Source: Callorhinus ursinus (Eukaryota; Chordata; Mammalia; Carnivora; Otariidae). From it: DNA of 64,000 nucleotides. Positions 31,320 to 44,239 of this stretch are shown here, piece by piece. How positions within the stretch are numbered: the stretch's first letter is position 1; every line of letters begins with the position of its first letter. The stretch covers positions 14,243,003-14,307,002 of the forward strand of contig NW_020313005.1 of assembly GCF_003265705.1 (NCBI RefSeq), read 5' to 3'. The notes under the pieces were generated by a model, which saw only the letters and a list, made by a program, of their open reading frames with translations, had not been told where the DNA came from and did not search any database. The position numbers and the translations under genes are program-made.

Positions 31320-34300
31320 TGGTTTTTCTCCCTCTCTGATGAGTTCCCATTCTGTTTTCCCTCATTTCCCCTATGCTCCTCTGCCCTCTTTCTTATGTTC
31401 CACATATGAGTGAAACCATATGATAATTGTCTTTCTCTGCTTGACTTATTTAGCTCAGCATAATACACTCCAGTTCTGTCCATCAATGTAAATGATAAGC
31501 ATTCATCCTTTCTGATGGTTGACTAATACTCCATTGTATATGTATACCACTTCTTTATCCATTCATCTGTTGATGGACACTCAGCTCTTTCCACATTTTG
31601 GCTATGGTGGACATTGCTACTATGAACATTGGGGTGCAGGTGTCCCTTCAGATCACTACCTTTGTATCTTTGGGGTAAATACCTAGCAGTACAATTCCTG
31701 GGTCATAAGGTAGCTCTATTTTTAACTTCTTGAGGAACCTCCATACTGTTTTCCAGAGTAGCTGTACCAGCTTGCATTCCTACCAACAGTGTAAGAGGAT
31801 TCCCCTTTTCCCACATCCTCACCAACATTTGTGTTTCCTGTCTTGTTAATTGTAGCCATTCAGACTGGTGTGAGGTGGCGTCTCATTGTGTTTTTGATTT
31901 GTATTTCCATGAGGCCAAGAGATGTGGAGCATTTTTTCATGTGTCAGTTGGCCATTGGTATGTCTCCTTTGGAAAATGTGTGTTTATGTCTTCTGCCCAT
32001 GTCTTGACTGGATTATTTGTTTTTTGGGGGTTGATCTTTATAGATCTTGGATACTAGCCCTTTATCTGATAAGACATTTGCAAATATTTTCTCCCATTCT
32101 ATAGATTATCTTTTGGTTTTGGCAACTGTTTCCTTTCCTGTGCAAAAGCTTTTTATCTTGATGAAGTCCCAATAGTTCATTTTTGCCTTTGTTCCCTTTG
32201 CCTTTGGAGACACGACTAGAAAGAAGTTTCTGTGGCCAAGGTTGAAGAGGCTGCTGCCTATGTTCTCCTCTAGGATTTTGATGGATTCCTGTCTGACATT
32301 GAGGCTTTCAGTCCATTTCATTTTATATTTGTGTATAGTGTAAGATAAAGGTCCAGTTTCATTCTTCTACATGTGGCAGACCAAATTTCCCATCACCGTT
32401 TGTTGAAGAGACTGTCCTTTTAACATTGGATATTCTTTCCTGCTTTGTCAAAGACTAGTTCACCATAGAGTTGAGAGTTCTTTTCTGCATTCTCTATTCT
32501 GTTCCATTGATCCATGTGTCTGTTTTTGTGCCAATACCATACTGTCTTGATGATCACAGCTTTGTAATATAGCTTGAAGTCAGGCATTGTGATGTCACCA
32601 TCTTTGGTTTTCTTTTGCAACATTCCTCTGGCTATTCAGGGTCTTTTGTGGTTCCACAGAAATTTTAGGATTATTTGTTCCAGTTCTATGGAAAAAGTCG
32701 ATGGTATTTTGATAGGGATTGCACTGAATGTGTAAATTGCTCTGGGTAGCATAGACATTTTAACAATATTTGTTCTTCCAATCCCTGAGTATAAATGTTT
32801 TCCATGTATTTTTGTCTTCCTCAACTTCTTTCAAAAGTGTTCTGTAGTTTTGGGAGTACAGATCCTCTACCTCTAGTTTTATTACTAGGTACCAAGTGGT
32901 TTTTGATGCAACTGTGAATAGGAGAGCTCCTTAATTTCTCTTTCTTCTGTCTTATTGTTAATGAATAGAAATGAAACTGATTTCTGTGCATTGATTGTAT
33001 ATCCTGCCACATTGATAAAATGCTGTATGAGTTCTAGCAATTTTGGAGTGGAGTCCTTTGGGTTTCCACATAGAGTGTCATGTCATCTGCGAAGAGTGAG
33101 AGTTTGACTTCTTCTTTGCCAATTTGAATGCTTTTCTTTCTTTGTGTTGTCTGATTGCTGAGGCTAGGACTTCCACTACTATGTTGAACAACAGTGGTGA
33201 GAGTGGACATCTCTGTCATGTTCCTGACCCTAGGGGAAAGCTCTTAGTTTTCCATATTAAGAATGATGTTTGGTGTGGACTTTCCATATATGGCTTTTAT
33301 GATATTGAGGTATGTTCCCTCTATGCCCACACTGTGGAGAGTTTTAATCAAGACAGAATGCTGTACTTTGTCAAATGCTTTTTCTACATCAATTGACAGG
33401 ATCATATGCTTCTTGACCTGTCTTTTATTAATGTGTTGTATCACATTGTTTGATTTGTGAATGTTGAACCACCCTTGTAGGCCAGGAATAAATCCCACTT
33501 TGTCGTGGTGAATAATCTTTTTAATGTACTGTTGGATCCTATTTGCTAATATCTTGGTGAAAATTTTGGCCCCCATGTTCATCAGGGATATTGGTCTGTA
33601 ATTCTCTTTTTTGAAGACATCTTTGCTGGTTTAGGGATCAAGGTAATGTTGGCCTTATCGAACAAGTTTGGAAGTTTTCCTTCCCTTTCTCTTTTTGAAA
33701 TAGCTTCAGAAGAATATGTATTAGTTCTTCCTTAAATGTTGGTAGGATTCCCCTGGGAATTCATCTGGCTCTAGACTCGTGCGTTGGGAGATTTTTGATT
33801 ACTGCTTTAATTTCCTTCCCGGTTATGGGCCTATTCAAGTTTTCTATTTCTTCCTGTTTCAGTTTTTGTAGGTATAAGTTTCTAGGAATGCATCCATTTC
33901 TTCCAGATTGTCTAATTTGTTGGCATAGAGTGCTCATAATATATTCTTAAGATTGTTTGTATATCCTTGTTTGTGGTCATGATCTCTTTCATTCATGATT
34001 TTATTAATTTGGGTACTTTCTCTTTTCTTTTAGATAAGTCTGGCTAAGGGTTTATTGATCTTATTAATTCCCTCTAAAAACCAGCTTCTAGTCTCATTGA
34101 TCTGTCCTACTGTTCTGCTGATTTGTATTTTATTCATTTCTGCTCTAATCTTTATTATTTCTCTTCTCTTCCTTGGGTTTGGCTTTATTTGCTGTTCTTT
34201 CTCCAGCTCCTTCAGGTGCGAGATTAACTTGTGTATTTGAGACTTTTCTAATTTTTGAAAAAGGCTTGTATTTCTACGTACTTCTCTCTTAGGACCACCT

Positions 34301-35385
34301 TTGCTGTATCCCAAAGGTTTTGAGGAGCTCTGTTTTCATTTTCATTTGTTTACGTATTTTTAAAAATATTTAATTTCCTTCATTCATTTTTTTAAGGATT
34401 TTATTTATTTATTTGACACAGAGAGATATTGGGAGAGGGAGCATAAGCAGGGGTAGTGGCAGGCAGAGGGAGAGGGAGAGAGAGAGAAGCAGACTCCCCA
34501 CTGAGCAGGGATCCTGACATTGGGCTCTATCCCAGGACCCTGGGATCATGACCTGAGCTGAAGGCAAACTCTTAACATACAGAGCCACCCAGGTGCCCCC
34601 TTCATTCATTCATTCTTTAGTCTCCATGAGTTTGAGTTCCTTCCAAATCCTCTCTTGTGATTGAGTTCAAGTTTCAAAGCATTGTCATCTGAAAATATGC
34701 AGGGAACAATTCTGATCTTTTTCTGTTGTTTGAGACCTGACAGCAACTTGTCTGCAATTTGTGACACAGTATGTGATCTATTCTAGAGAATATTACATGT
34801 GCACTCGAGAAGAATATGTATTGTGTTGGTCTAGGATGGAATATTCTGTATATATCTGTGAAGTCCATCTGGTCCAGTGTGTCATTCCCTTGTTTCCTTT
34901 TTAGTCTTCTTAGATGATCTGTCCATTACTGTGAGCGGGGTGTTAAAGTCCCCTAGTATTACTGTATTATTATCACTGTGTTTCTTTAATTTGATTATTA
35001 ATTGGTTGATATAATTGGCTGCTCCCAAGTTAGGAGCACAAATATTTAGAATTTTTAGGTCTTCTTGCTGTATAGATGCTTTAAGTATGATATAATGTCC
35101 CTCTTCATCTCTTACTACGTTCTTTGATTTGAAATCTAATTTGTCTAATATGAGGATTGCTACCCCAGCTTAATTTGATATCCATTAGCATGATATATAG
35201 TTCTCCACCCCCTCACTTTCAATCTGCAAGTGGCTTTGAGTCCAAAATCAGTCCCTTGTATAGCATATGTATGGATCTTGCTTTTTTTTTTTTTAATCCA
35301 ATCTGGTACACTGTGTCTTTTGATTGGAGCATTTAGGTCATTTAAATTTAGAGTAACCATTGAAACATATGAATTTAGTGCCTTT
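31320..35385 (-). pseudogene. L1-9 ORF2 remnant
   Basis: The minus-strand reading gives ORF2 in pieces. The best are 33244-33582 ('[11 protein letters not shown]' and '[12 protein letters not shown]'), 33034-33219 with intact F-A-D-D, and 32106-32321. The start codon near 35383 is lost. The text is split by SINE S6 and by many stops. It represents an older subfamily, close to L1-5. Confidence 0.88.
34389..34598 (-). mobile_element. S6: Can-SINE in L1-9 ORF2, 12-bp TSD
   Basis: Reverse-oriented: 'aaggattttatttatttatt' then a G/A-rich centre and 'gagccacccaggtgccc'. The duplication ccttcattcatt is at 34377-34388 and 34599-34610. Confidence 0.94.
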
Positions 35386-35458
35386 GTATTACCTGTAATG
35401 TCCCTGTTTCTGTATATTTTCTCTGTTCCATTCTATGTTAATTTTGGACTCTCTTCGC

Positions 35459-36355
35459 TTAGAGGATCCCCTTTAATAAATCTTGCATGACTGATTTCGT
35501 GGTCATATATTTTTTTAGCTTGTGCTTTTCCTGGAAGCTATTTATCTCTCCTTTCATTCTGAATGACAGCCTGGCTGGATAAAGTATTCTTGGCTGCATG
35601 TTTTTTTCTCATTTAGTATCCTGAATATATCAGGCCAGCCCTTTCTGGCCAATCAGATTTCTGTGGATAGGTTTGCTGCAAATCTAATGTTCCTTCTCCC
35701 ATAGGTTAAGAACCTCTTGTCTCCAGCTGCTTTCAGGATTTTCTCTTTATCTCTGAAATTTGCAAGCTTCACTTTTATATGTCAGGGTATTGATCTATTT
35801 GTATTGATTTTGAGAGGGGTCCTTTCTACTTCTTGGACTTGTTATCCTTTTTCCTTCCCCAGATTAAGGATGTTCTCAGCTATCACTTGCTCATATATAA
35901 CTTCTGGCCTTTTCTCTCTTTCTTCTCCCTCTGGTACCCCAGTGATTCTAATACAGTTTCCCTTTATGGTATCACTAATTTCTCAAAGTCTCCCCTCATG
36001 TTCCATTAGTTTTGGTTTTTTTTCCCTCTTTTCCTTAGCTTCCTTCCTTTCCTTTAACTTGTCTTCTATGTCACATACTCTCTCTTCTGCCTTATTTACC
36101 TTAGCTGTTAGAGCATCCAATTTAGACTGCATCTTAGTTAAAACATTTTTAATTTCTGTCTGATTAGATTTTATTTCTGCAATAAGAGATTCTCTAGTGT
36201 CTTTTATGATTTTTTTAAAAGCCCAGCTAGTAACTTTATATTCATTATCCTGAATTCCAGCTCCAATAGTTTACTAATGTCCATATAAATTAGATCTGTG
36301 GCAGAGGTATTCCCTCTGGTCCTTTTTTTTGTTGTGAATTCCTCCTTCTAGTCAT
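35459..36355 (-). pseudogene. L1-9 ORF1 remnant
   Basis: On the minus strand the ATG at 36353-36355 begins M-T-R-R-R-N-S-Q-Q-K-K and meets a stop near 36290. The rest of the ORF1 text can be followed to the family stop at 35459-35461. At the codon that is TGA in L1-6, L1-10 and L1-11 this copy reads GGA. Non-functional. Confidence 0.86.
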
Positions 36356-36585
36356 TTTTCCCAGAAAAGAATGGATGTAAAAGAGAGTAAAATAAAAAAT
36401 ATCAACCATGACCCAATTGAAATACCCAGTAGACAAATCCAAAGATGTTAGAATCCAAAATAGAAAGAAAAAAAAAAGAGGGGGGGAGGGAGAATAAATC
36501 TCCCAGGTGGTCAAAACAGGGTAATCTAATTTGATCTGGGTGTATTTTGGTCTGTTTGTTAGAAGACACTAAATCCCAAAATTGT

Positions 36586-36604
36586 AAAGAATGCAAAAGT
36601 TATA
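36586..36604 (+). repeat. Left TSD copy of L1-10 (19 bp)
   Basis: aaagaatgcaaaagttata here corresponds to aaagaatgcaaaaattata at 51218-51236, one mismatch. Confidence 0.95.
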
Positions 36605-37025
36605 GAGGAGAAGCAAGATGGCAGAGGAGTATGAGACCTAAATTTCGTCTGGTCCCAGGAATTCAGCTAGATAGGGATCAAACAATTCTGAACACTTATG
36701 CCCTCAACAGGAGATTGAAGGAAAGAATAACAGCAACTCTCTGAACAGAAAAGGGACCACTTGCTGGAAGGTAGGATGTGCAGAGAAGTGAATCCGAGGT
36801 GATATTTGGGAATATAGACCGTGGGGGAGGGGGCCTCCGTCAGCCGCTACTGGCAAGTGATAGAGCAACAAGCACAAAATTGAAAATTTTAGAAGTGGGC
36901 TCTGCTGAGGGACATCACTCCAGTGGCTAAGCAGGGGGTGGAACAGTCGCTGGGACAGTGTGGTCACAAGATCCTTGAGGTCAGAAAAAGACCGCGGTGC
37001 CTGAGTGCAGCAGAGCTCCCAGGTA

Positions 37026-37286
37026 TCAGAGCTGGGAAGCTGACTGCAGAGACAGAGCCAAGGAGTGGGCTCTCAGCTCCAGGTTGCCATAAACTGTGAT
37101 CTGCAGCACAGTCAGGTCACTGCTCCTCCAGCAGGGACCCAACAAGTGGCCGATCTGGGGAGACTCCCCTTTCTCCCCGAGCAGAAGTGACGTGGGAGTG
37201 CACCACAGGGATCTGCTGGGTTTGGAGACACCAAATGGGGTCCTGTGCCAGAGATAGAGATGCTCAGTCAGAGGCCAGGTGAGCAC
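37026..37286 (-). other. Antisense open frame in the L1-10 5'UTR (86 codons)
   Basis: Its ATG at 37286 is offset +682 and lines up with an internal methionine of the L1-6 antisense frame at the same offset. Residues 'GVSKPSRSLWCTP' and 'LLGPCWRSS' are shared with L1-6 and L1-11. Coding is unproven. Confidence 0.35.
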
Positions 37287-37607
37287 GGAGTGCGGCCGGA
37301 GACCGGGGAGATGGGAGTGATGGACTGCTTTTCTCTGGGGGCTCGCAGAAGAGTGGGGCCCCCAGTTCTTGGCTTCTCTGGGGTGGAGATTGGGAGGATG
37401 CCGTCTTCACTTAAGTCCTCCAAAGCTGTATGGAAAGCTTGCAGGGAACAAAAGCTCCCGAGAGCAAACACGATCAGATTACTTAGCCCGAACCTGGCAA
37501 GGGCAAGGCAATCCCGCCTCTGGGAAAGACATCTACTAACCATGGCAACAGCCCCCCCCCCCCAGAAGATCAGCAAGAACATCCAGCAAAGACCAAGTTT
37601 ACCTATC

Positions 37608-37621
37608 AATGAGAATGGCAG
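37608..37621 (+). repeat. Left TSD copy of L1-11 (14 bp, perfect)
   Basis: aatgagaatggcag is repeated at 44700-44713, after which the L1-10 5'UTR text continues ('aactccagtgctaaggg'). Confidence 0.95.
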
Positions 37622-37716
37622 GGAGGGGATGGAGCAAGATGGCGGAGGAATAGGAGACCTGGATCTCGTCTGGTCTCAGGAAGTCAGCTGAATAGGGATC
37701 AAACCATTCTGAACAC

Positions 37717-38361
37717 CTACAAACTCAACAGGAGATAGAAGATAAGAGTAGCAACAACTCTCTGAACAGAAAACCGACCACTTTCTGGAAGGAAGGACGT
37801 GCAGAGAAGTGAATCCGAGGCAATATTCGGGAGGATAGACGGCGGGGGAGGGGGCCTCCGTTGGCCACTTCTGGCAGTGATAGAGCCATGGAGCACAAAA
37901 TCGGACCTTTTAGAAGTCAGTTCCGCTGAGGGACGTCGCTCCAGTGGCCAAGCGTGGGGTGGAACCCGCGCCGGACAGTGTGGTCTCAGGACCCTTGGGG
38001 TCACAGAAAGACCGGGATGCCTGAGTGCGGGAGAGCTCCCAAGGTATCGGAGCAGAGAAGCCGGCTGCAGAGACAGAGCCGAGGCGTGGGCTCTCAGCTT
38101 GGGGTGGCCATAAACTGTGATCCTCGGCCCAGTAGGGCAACTGCTCCTCCAGCAGGGACCCAACAAGCAGCAGAGCCAGGGAGACTCCCCTTCCTCCCCT
38201 GGGAGGAGCGTCATGGAAGTGCACCACAGGGATCTGCTGGGTTTGGAGACTCTACACGGGGTCGGGTGCCAGACATAGAAATGCTCTATCACAGGCCGGG
38301 TAAGCACGGAGTGCGGCCAGAGATGGGGGAGATGGGAGTGACTCCTTTTCTCTGGGGGCAC
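37717..38361 (-). other. Antisense open frame in the L1-11 5'UTR (214 codons)
   Basis: The frame begins with ATG at 38361 (offset +740) and reads M-P-P-E-K-R-S-H-S-H-L-P. Its first 100 or so residues match the L1-6 antisense frame and those of L1-10. It is arginine-, serine- and proline-rich with no known domain. It may be only a consequence of low stop frequency in GC-rich DNA. Confidence 0.4.
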
Positions 38362-38652
38362 ACTGAGGAGCGGGGCGCCAAGTTCTCAGCTCCTCTGGGC
38401 GGAGATTGGCAGGCCACCATTTTCACCGTGGTCCTCCAAAGCTATACTGAGAGCTTGCAGGGAACAAAACTCCTGAGAGCAAACTGGAGGAGCTTGCTTA
38501 GCCCGGACTCACAAGGACAAGGCAATTCTGCCTCCGGCAAAGATATTTGGGAACCACGGCAACAGGCCCCTCCCCCAGAAGATCAGCACGAACGGCCAGC
38601 AAGCCAAGACCAAGGTTACCGATCAAGGAGAACAGGAGAACTCCAGAGCTAG
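37954..38652 (+). other. Sense open frame in the L1-11 5'UTR (232 codons)
   Basis: The frame lies upstream of ORF1. In L1-6 the matching text is split by one TGA into frames at 20170-20490 and 20491-20922; in L1-10 part is kept at 37245-37691. Shared blocks include 'PAGTQQAA' and 'KLLRAN'. No known domain is seen. Confidence 0.35.
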
Positions 38653-39449
38653 GGGAATACTGCACATAGAATTCATGCCTTTTTTACCATAATTCATTAG
38701 TTTTTCAAAGTTAATTTTTTAACTGTTTTTTTTGAATTTTTCTTTTACCCTTTTTCAAACAACATCTTATCAATCCCTTTTTTAAAAAAAAACAATTTTT
38801 ATTTTTCATTTTTTGAGTCATATCTTTACCCCTTCATAGTAGTTACCCTTATTTTTGGCATATGTATATAAGTTGTTCTCTCTTTAAAATTTTGAGATAC
38901 AATTTCTTCCAACAGATCAAAATATACCCTAAAACACTAGTGTATGGCTTTGTTCTATTCTCCTGCCTAATCACATTATCTCCAATTTTTCTCTTTTTAA
39001 AATTTCTTCTTTCTTTTTAAAAAACAACTTCTTATCTTAACAATTCCTTTTATAAAATCTTTTATAATTTTCATCTTTACAGTCATCTGCCATCTCTTCA
39101 TTGTATCAACCCTTATTTTGTACATATGTGTCTTTCTTCCTTTAAAATTTTAGCAGGCACTTTCTTCTAACAGACCAAAATATGCCCAAAAGCTAGTGTG
39201 TGGACCTGATCTATGCACTAGCCTGATCATTATTGATCATATTCTGATTTTTGTTTTCTTTTGTTCTGTTTTTGTTTGTTTTTATCTTTTTCTTTTTCCT
39301 TTTTTTATTTCTATTTTTCTCTCTTCTTTCTTTCCCTTTCTTGCCCCTGGTTTCAGGTCTTTTCTGATTTGTATAGAGTATATTTGATGGAGACATTGTT
39401 AACCTGTTAGCATTCTCTTCTCTCATTCATCTGTTCTCCTCTGGACAAA

Positions 39450-40348
39450 ATGACAAGACGAAAAAAATCACCTCAGCAAAAAGAACAAGAGGTACTACCG
39501 TCTGCCAGGGACCTACTCAATACTGACATTAGTACGATCTCGGACCTAGAGTTCAGAATCATGTCTTTAAAGATACTAGCTGGGCTTGAAAAAAGCATGG
39601 AAGTTATTAGAGAAACCCTTTCTGGAGAAATAAAAGAACTAAAATCTAACCAAGTCAAAATCAAAAAGGCTATTAATGAGGTGCAATGAAAAATGGGGGC
39701 ACTAAATGCTAGGATAAATGAAGCAGAAGAAAGAATCAGCGATATAGAAGAACAAATGATGGAAAATAAAGAGGCTGAGAAAAAGAGAGAGAAACAACAA
39801 CAACAGGATCACGAGGGCATAATTAGAGAGATAAGCCATACGATAAGATGAAACAACATTAGAATAATTGGGATCCCAGAAGAAGAAGAAAGAGAGAGAG
39901 GGGCAGAAGGTATATTGGAGGAAATAATAGCAGAGAACTTCCATAATGTGGGGAAGGAAACAGGCATCAAAATCCAGGAGGCACAGAGAACCCTTCTCAA
40001 AATCAATAAAAATAGGTCAACACCCCGACATCTAATAGTAAAACTTACGAGTCTCAGAGACAAAGAGAAAATCCTGAAAGCAGCTCGGGAGAGGAGATAT
40101 GTAAACTACAATGGTAGAAATATTAGATTGGCAACAGACCTATCCACAGAGACCTGGCAGGCCAGAAAGGACTGGCATGATATCTTCAGAGCACTAAACG
40201 AGAAAAAATGCAGCCAAGAATACTATGTCCACCTAGGCTGTCATTGAAAATAGAAGGAGAGATAAAAAGCTTCCAGGACAAACAAAAACTAAAGGAATTT
40301 GCAAACATGAAACCAGCCATACCAGAAATATTGAAAGAGGTCCTCTAA
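39450..40348 (+). pseudogene. L1-11 ORF1 (inactivated)
   Basis: ATG at 39450 begins M-T-R-R-K-K-S-P-Q-Q-K-E-Q-E and is open for 79 codons to TGA at 39687-39689 (TCA in L1-6). A second TGA at 39849-39851, after 'SHTIR', is shared with L1-6 and L1-10. The C-terminal half is open at 39915-40247 and contains 'LRDKEKILKAARE' and 'TETWQARKDWHDIFRALNEK'. A small deletion at 40203-40209 shifts the frame before the family stop TAA at 40346-40348. Normal role: RNA-binding ORF1p with coiled coil, RRM and C-terminal domain. Confidence 0.92.
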
Positions 40349-40429
40349 GCGAAGAGAGAGCCTAAAAGTAACATAGACCAGAAAGGAACACGGACAATAT
40401 ACAGTAACAGTCACCTTACAGGCAATATA

Positions 40430-43400
40430 ATGGCACTAAATGCATACCTTTCAATAGCTACTCTGAATGTAAATGGGCTAAATGCCCCAATCAAAAGACA
40501 CAGGCTATCAGATTGGATTAAAAAACAAGACCCATCAATATGCTGTCTGCAAGAGACTCATTTTAGACTCAAAGACACACCCAGATTGAAAGTGAGGGGG
40601 TGGAAAATCATTTAAAATGCAAATGGACACCAAAAGAAAGCTGGGGTGACAATCCTTATATCAGACAAATTAGATTTTAAAACAAAGACTGTAATAAGAG
40701 ATGAAGAAGGACACTATATCCTACTTAAAGGGTCTATCCAAAAAGAAGTTCTAACAATTGTAAATATCTATGCCCCTAACGTGGGAGCAACCAATTATAT
40801 GAGGCAATCAACAAAAGCGAAGAAACACATTGACAACAGTACAATAGGAGTGGGGGACTTTAACACCCCCCTAACTAAAATGGACAGATCATCTAAGCAA
40901 AAGATCAACAAGGAAATAAGGACTTTAAATGAAACACTGGACCAAATGGACTTTATAGACATATTTAGAACATTCCATCCCAAAGCAACGGAATACACAT
41001 TCTTCTCTAGTGCCCATGGAACATTCTCCAGAATTGATCACATCCTAGCTCACAAATCAGGTCTCAACCGGTACCAAATTTTGGGATTATGCCCTGCATA
41101 TTTTCAGAGCAAAATGCTTTGAAACTAGAACTCAATCACAAGAGGAATGTCGGAAAGAACTCAAATACATGGAGGCTAAAGAGCATCCTACTGAAGAATG
41201 AATGGGTCAACCAGGAAATTAAAGAAGAATTAAAAATAATCATGGAAACCAATGAAAATGAAAACACAACTGTTCAAAATCTTTGGGATACAGCAAAGGC
41301 AGTCCTGAGAGGAAAGTATATAGCAATACAAGCCTTTCTCAAGAAACAAGAAAGGTCTCAAATACACAACCTAACCCTACACCTAAAGGAGCTGGAGAAA
41401 GATCAGCAAATAAAGCCTAAACCCCGCAGGAGAAGAAAAGTAATAAAGATCAGAGCAGAAATCAAGGAAATAGAAACCAAAAGAACAGTAGAACAGATCA
41501 ACGAAACTAGGAGCTTGTACTTTGAAAGAATTAACAAGATTGATAAACTCCTGGCCAGACTTATCAAAAAGAAAAGAGAAATGACCGAAATCAACAAAAT
41601 CATGAATGAAAGAGGAGAGATCACAACCAACACCAAAGAAATAGAAACAATTATAAGAACATATTATGAGTAACTCTATGCCAGCAAATTAGATAACCTG
41701 GAAGAAATGGGTGAATTCCTAGAGATGTATCAACTACCAAAATTGAACCAGGAAGAAATAGAAAACCTGAACAGACCTATAATCACTAAGGAAATTGAAG
41801 CAGTCATCAAAAATCTCCCAACAAAAAAAGCCCTGGGTCAGATGGCTTCCCAGGGGAATTCTATCAGATATTTCAAGAAGAATTGATACCTATTTTCCTC
41901 AAACTGTTCCAAAAAATAGAAATGGAACGAAAACTTCCAAACTCATTTTATGAGGCCACCATTCCTTTGATCCCCAAACCAGACAAAGATCCCATCAAAA
42001 AGGAGAATTACAGACCAATATCCTTGATGAATATGGATGCAAAAATTCTCACCAAAATACTAGCCAATAAGATCCAGCGGTACATTAAAAGGATTATTCA
42101 CCATGACCAAGTGGGATTTATCCCTGGGCTGCAAGGCTGGTTCAACATCCGCAAATCAATCAACGTGATACAATACATTAACAAAAGAAAGAACAAGAAT
42201 CATAGGATCCTCTGAATAGATGCAGAAAAAGCATTTGACAAAGTACTGCATCCTCTCTTGCTCAAAGCTCTTCAGAGTATAGGGATAGAGGGTACATACC
42301 TCAATATCATAAAAGCCATCTATGAAAAATCTACAGTGAATATCATTCTCAATGGGGAAAAGCTGAGAGCTTTTCCCCTAAGGTCAGGAATGCGGCAGGG
42401 ATGTCCACTCTCACCACTGCTCTTCAACATAGTATTAGAAGTCCTAGCCACAGCAATCAGACAACAAAAAGAAAGAAAGGGCATCCAAATCGGCAAGGAG
42501 GAAGTCAAACTCTCACTCTTTGCAGATGATATGATACTGTATGTGGAAAACCCAAAAGACTCCACCCCAAATCTGCTAGAACTCATAGAGGAATTTGGTC
42601 AAGTACCAAGATATAAAATCAATGCACAGAAAATAGTGGCATTCCTATACACCAACAACAAGACAGAAGAGAGACAAATCAAGGAGTCGATCCCATTTAC
42701 AATTGCACCCAAAACCATAAGATACCTCGGAATAAATTTAACCAGAGAGGCAAAGGATCTGTACTCAGAAAACTATAAAATACTCATGAAAGAAATTGAA
42801 GGAGACACAAAGAAATGGAAATACTTTCCATGCACATGGATTGGAAGAACAAACATTGTGAAGATGTCAGTGCTACCTAGAGCAATCTACACACTCAATG
42901 CAATCCCCATCAAAATACCATCCACCTTTTTCAAAGAAATGGAACAAATAATCCTATAATTTGTATGGAATCAGAAGAGAGACTGAATAGCTAGAGGAAT
43001 ATTGAAAAAGAAAAGCAAAGCTGGCAGCATCACAATTCCGGACTTCCATATTTCTTACAAAGCTGTCGTCATCAAGACAGTATGGTACTGGCACAAAAGC
43101 AGACACCTAGATCAATGGAACAGAATCGAGAGCCCAGAAATGGACCCTCAACTCAATGGTCAACTCATCTTTGACAAAGCAGAAAAGAATGTCCAATGGA
43201 AAAAAAGACAGTCTCTTCAGCAATTGGTGTTGGGATAGTTGGACAGCCACATGCAGAAAAATGAAACTGGAACATTTCCTTACACCACACACAAAAATAG
43301 ACTCCAAACAGTTGAAAGACCTAAATGTGAGACAGGAGTCCATCAAAATCAAAAAGGAGAACACAGGCAGCAATGTCTTCGACCTCAGCCACAGCAACTT

Positions 43401-44239
43401 CTTCTTAGAAACATTGCCAAAGGCAAGGGAAGCCAGGGCAAAAATGAACTATTGGGATTTCATCAAGATAAAAAGCTTTTGCATAGCGAAAGAAACAGTC
43501 CATAAAACCAAAAGACAACTGACAGAATGGGAGAAAATATTTGCAAATGACATATCAGATAAAGGGCTAGTATCCAAAATCTATAAAGAACTTACCAAAC
43601 TCAACACCCAAAGAACAAATAATCCAATCAAGCAATGGGCAGAAGACATGAACAGACATTTTTCCAAAGAAGACATCCAAATGGCCAACAGACAAATGAA
43701 AAAGTGCTCAACATTGCTCGGCATCAGGGAAATCCTAATCAAAACCTCAATGAGATATCACCTCACACCCGTCAGAATGGCTAAAATTAACATGTCAGGA
43801 AAGGACAGATGTTAGCGGGGATGTGGAGAAAGGGGAACCCTCCTACACTGTTGATGGGACTGTAAGCTGGTGCAACCACTCTGGAAAACAGTATGGAGGT
43901 TCCTCAAAATGTTGAAAATAGAGCTACCATATGACCCAGCAATTGCACTACTGGGTATTTACCCCAAGGTACAAATGTAGGAATCTGAAGGGGTACGTGC
44001 ACCCCAATGTTTATAGCAGCATTGTCCACAATAGCCAAACTGTGGAAAGAGCCAAGATGTCCATCGACAGATGAATGGATAAAGAAGTGGTGGTATATAT
44101 ACACAATGGAATATTAGGCAGCCATCAAAAGGAATGAGTCTTGCCATTTGCAACGACGTGGATGGAACTGGAGGGTGTTATGCTGAGTCAAATAAGTCAA
44201 TCAGTGAAAAACATGTATCATATGACCTCACTGATATGA
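40430..44239 (+). pseudogene. L1-11 ORF2 (complete length, inactivated)
   Basis: The span is 3810 bp, equal to 1270 codons, the normal size of L1 ORF2. The ATG at 40430 opens M-A-L-N-A-Y-L-S-I. The endonuclease has 'VGDFNTP' near 40850, but the catalytic S-D-H near 41105 reads S-E-Q. TAA at 40613-40615 and other stops or shifts (41100, 41671, about 41826, 42213, 42957) break it. The RT piece 42258-42959 keeps F-A-D-D at 42519-42530 and '[12 protein letters not shown]'. The C-terminal cysteine region has a TAG near 43812. The stop is TGA at 44237-44239. Confidence 0.93.

Larger units (their letters stand above)
31105..36604 (-). mobile_element. L1-9 part 1: old full-length LINE-1, outer shell of the right nest
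   Basis: The element is in reverse orientation: poly(T) near 31100-31130, then 3'UTR, ORF2 and ORF1, then the start of the 5'UTR. Its 5'UTR is split at 36604 by L1-10 and resumes at 51218-52290. SINE S6 lies in ORF2. The two parts add up to about 6.4 kb without S6, so the copy is close to full length. Confidence 0.93.
36605..37621 (+). mobile_element. L1-10 part 1: 5'UTR of a full-length LINE-1 inserted in L1-9
   Basis: It starts 'gaggagaagcaagatggcag' and holds about the first 1.0 kb of the 5'UTR. L1-11 then interrupts it. Other parts are 44700-48073 and 48585-51217. The summed 5'UTR is about 1.81 kb, as in L1-6. The YY1-like site is changed by one base (caagatggcag at 36614-36624). A 12-base C run occurs at 37552-37563. 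Confidence 0.95.
37622..39449 (+). promoter_or_regulatory. L1-11 5'UTR / internal promoter region
   Basis: The intact YY1-like motif caagatggcgg is at 37635-37645. About 37790-38640 is GC-rich with many CpG pairs. The following 800 bp are T-rich. A sense frame at 37954-38652 (232 codons) and an antisense frame at 37717-38361 are both open. Promoter function is inferred from the family. Confidence 0.82.

Noticed and set aside
42258..42959. RT frame with intact F-A-D-D as a working reverse transcriptase
   Set aside because: It is one piece of L1-11 ORF2, with stops and shifts on both sides and no own start signals.
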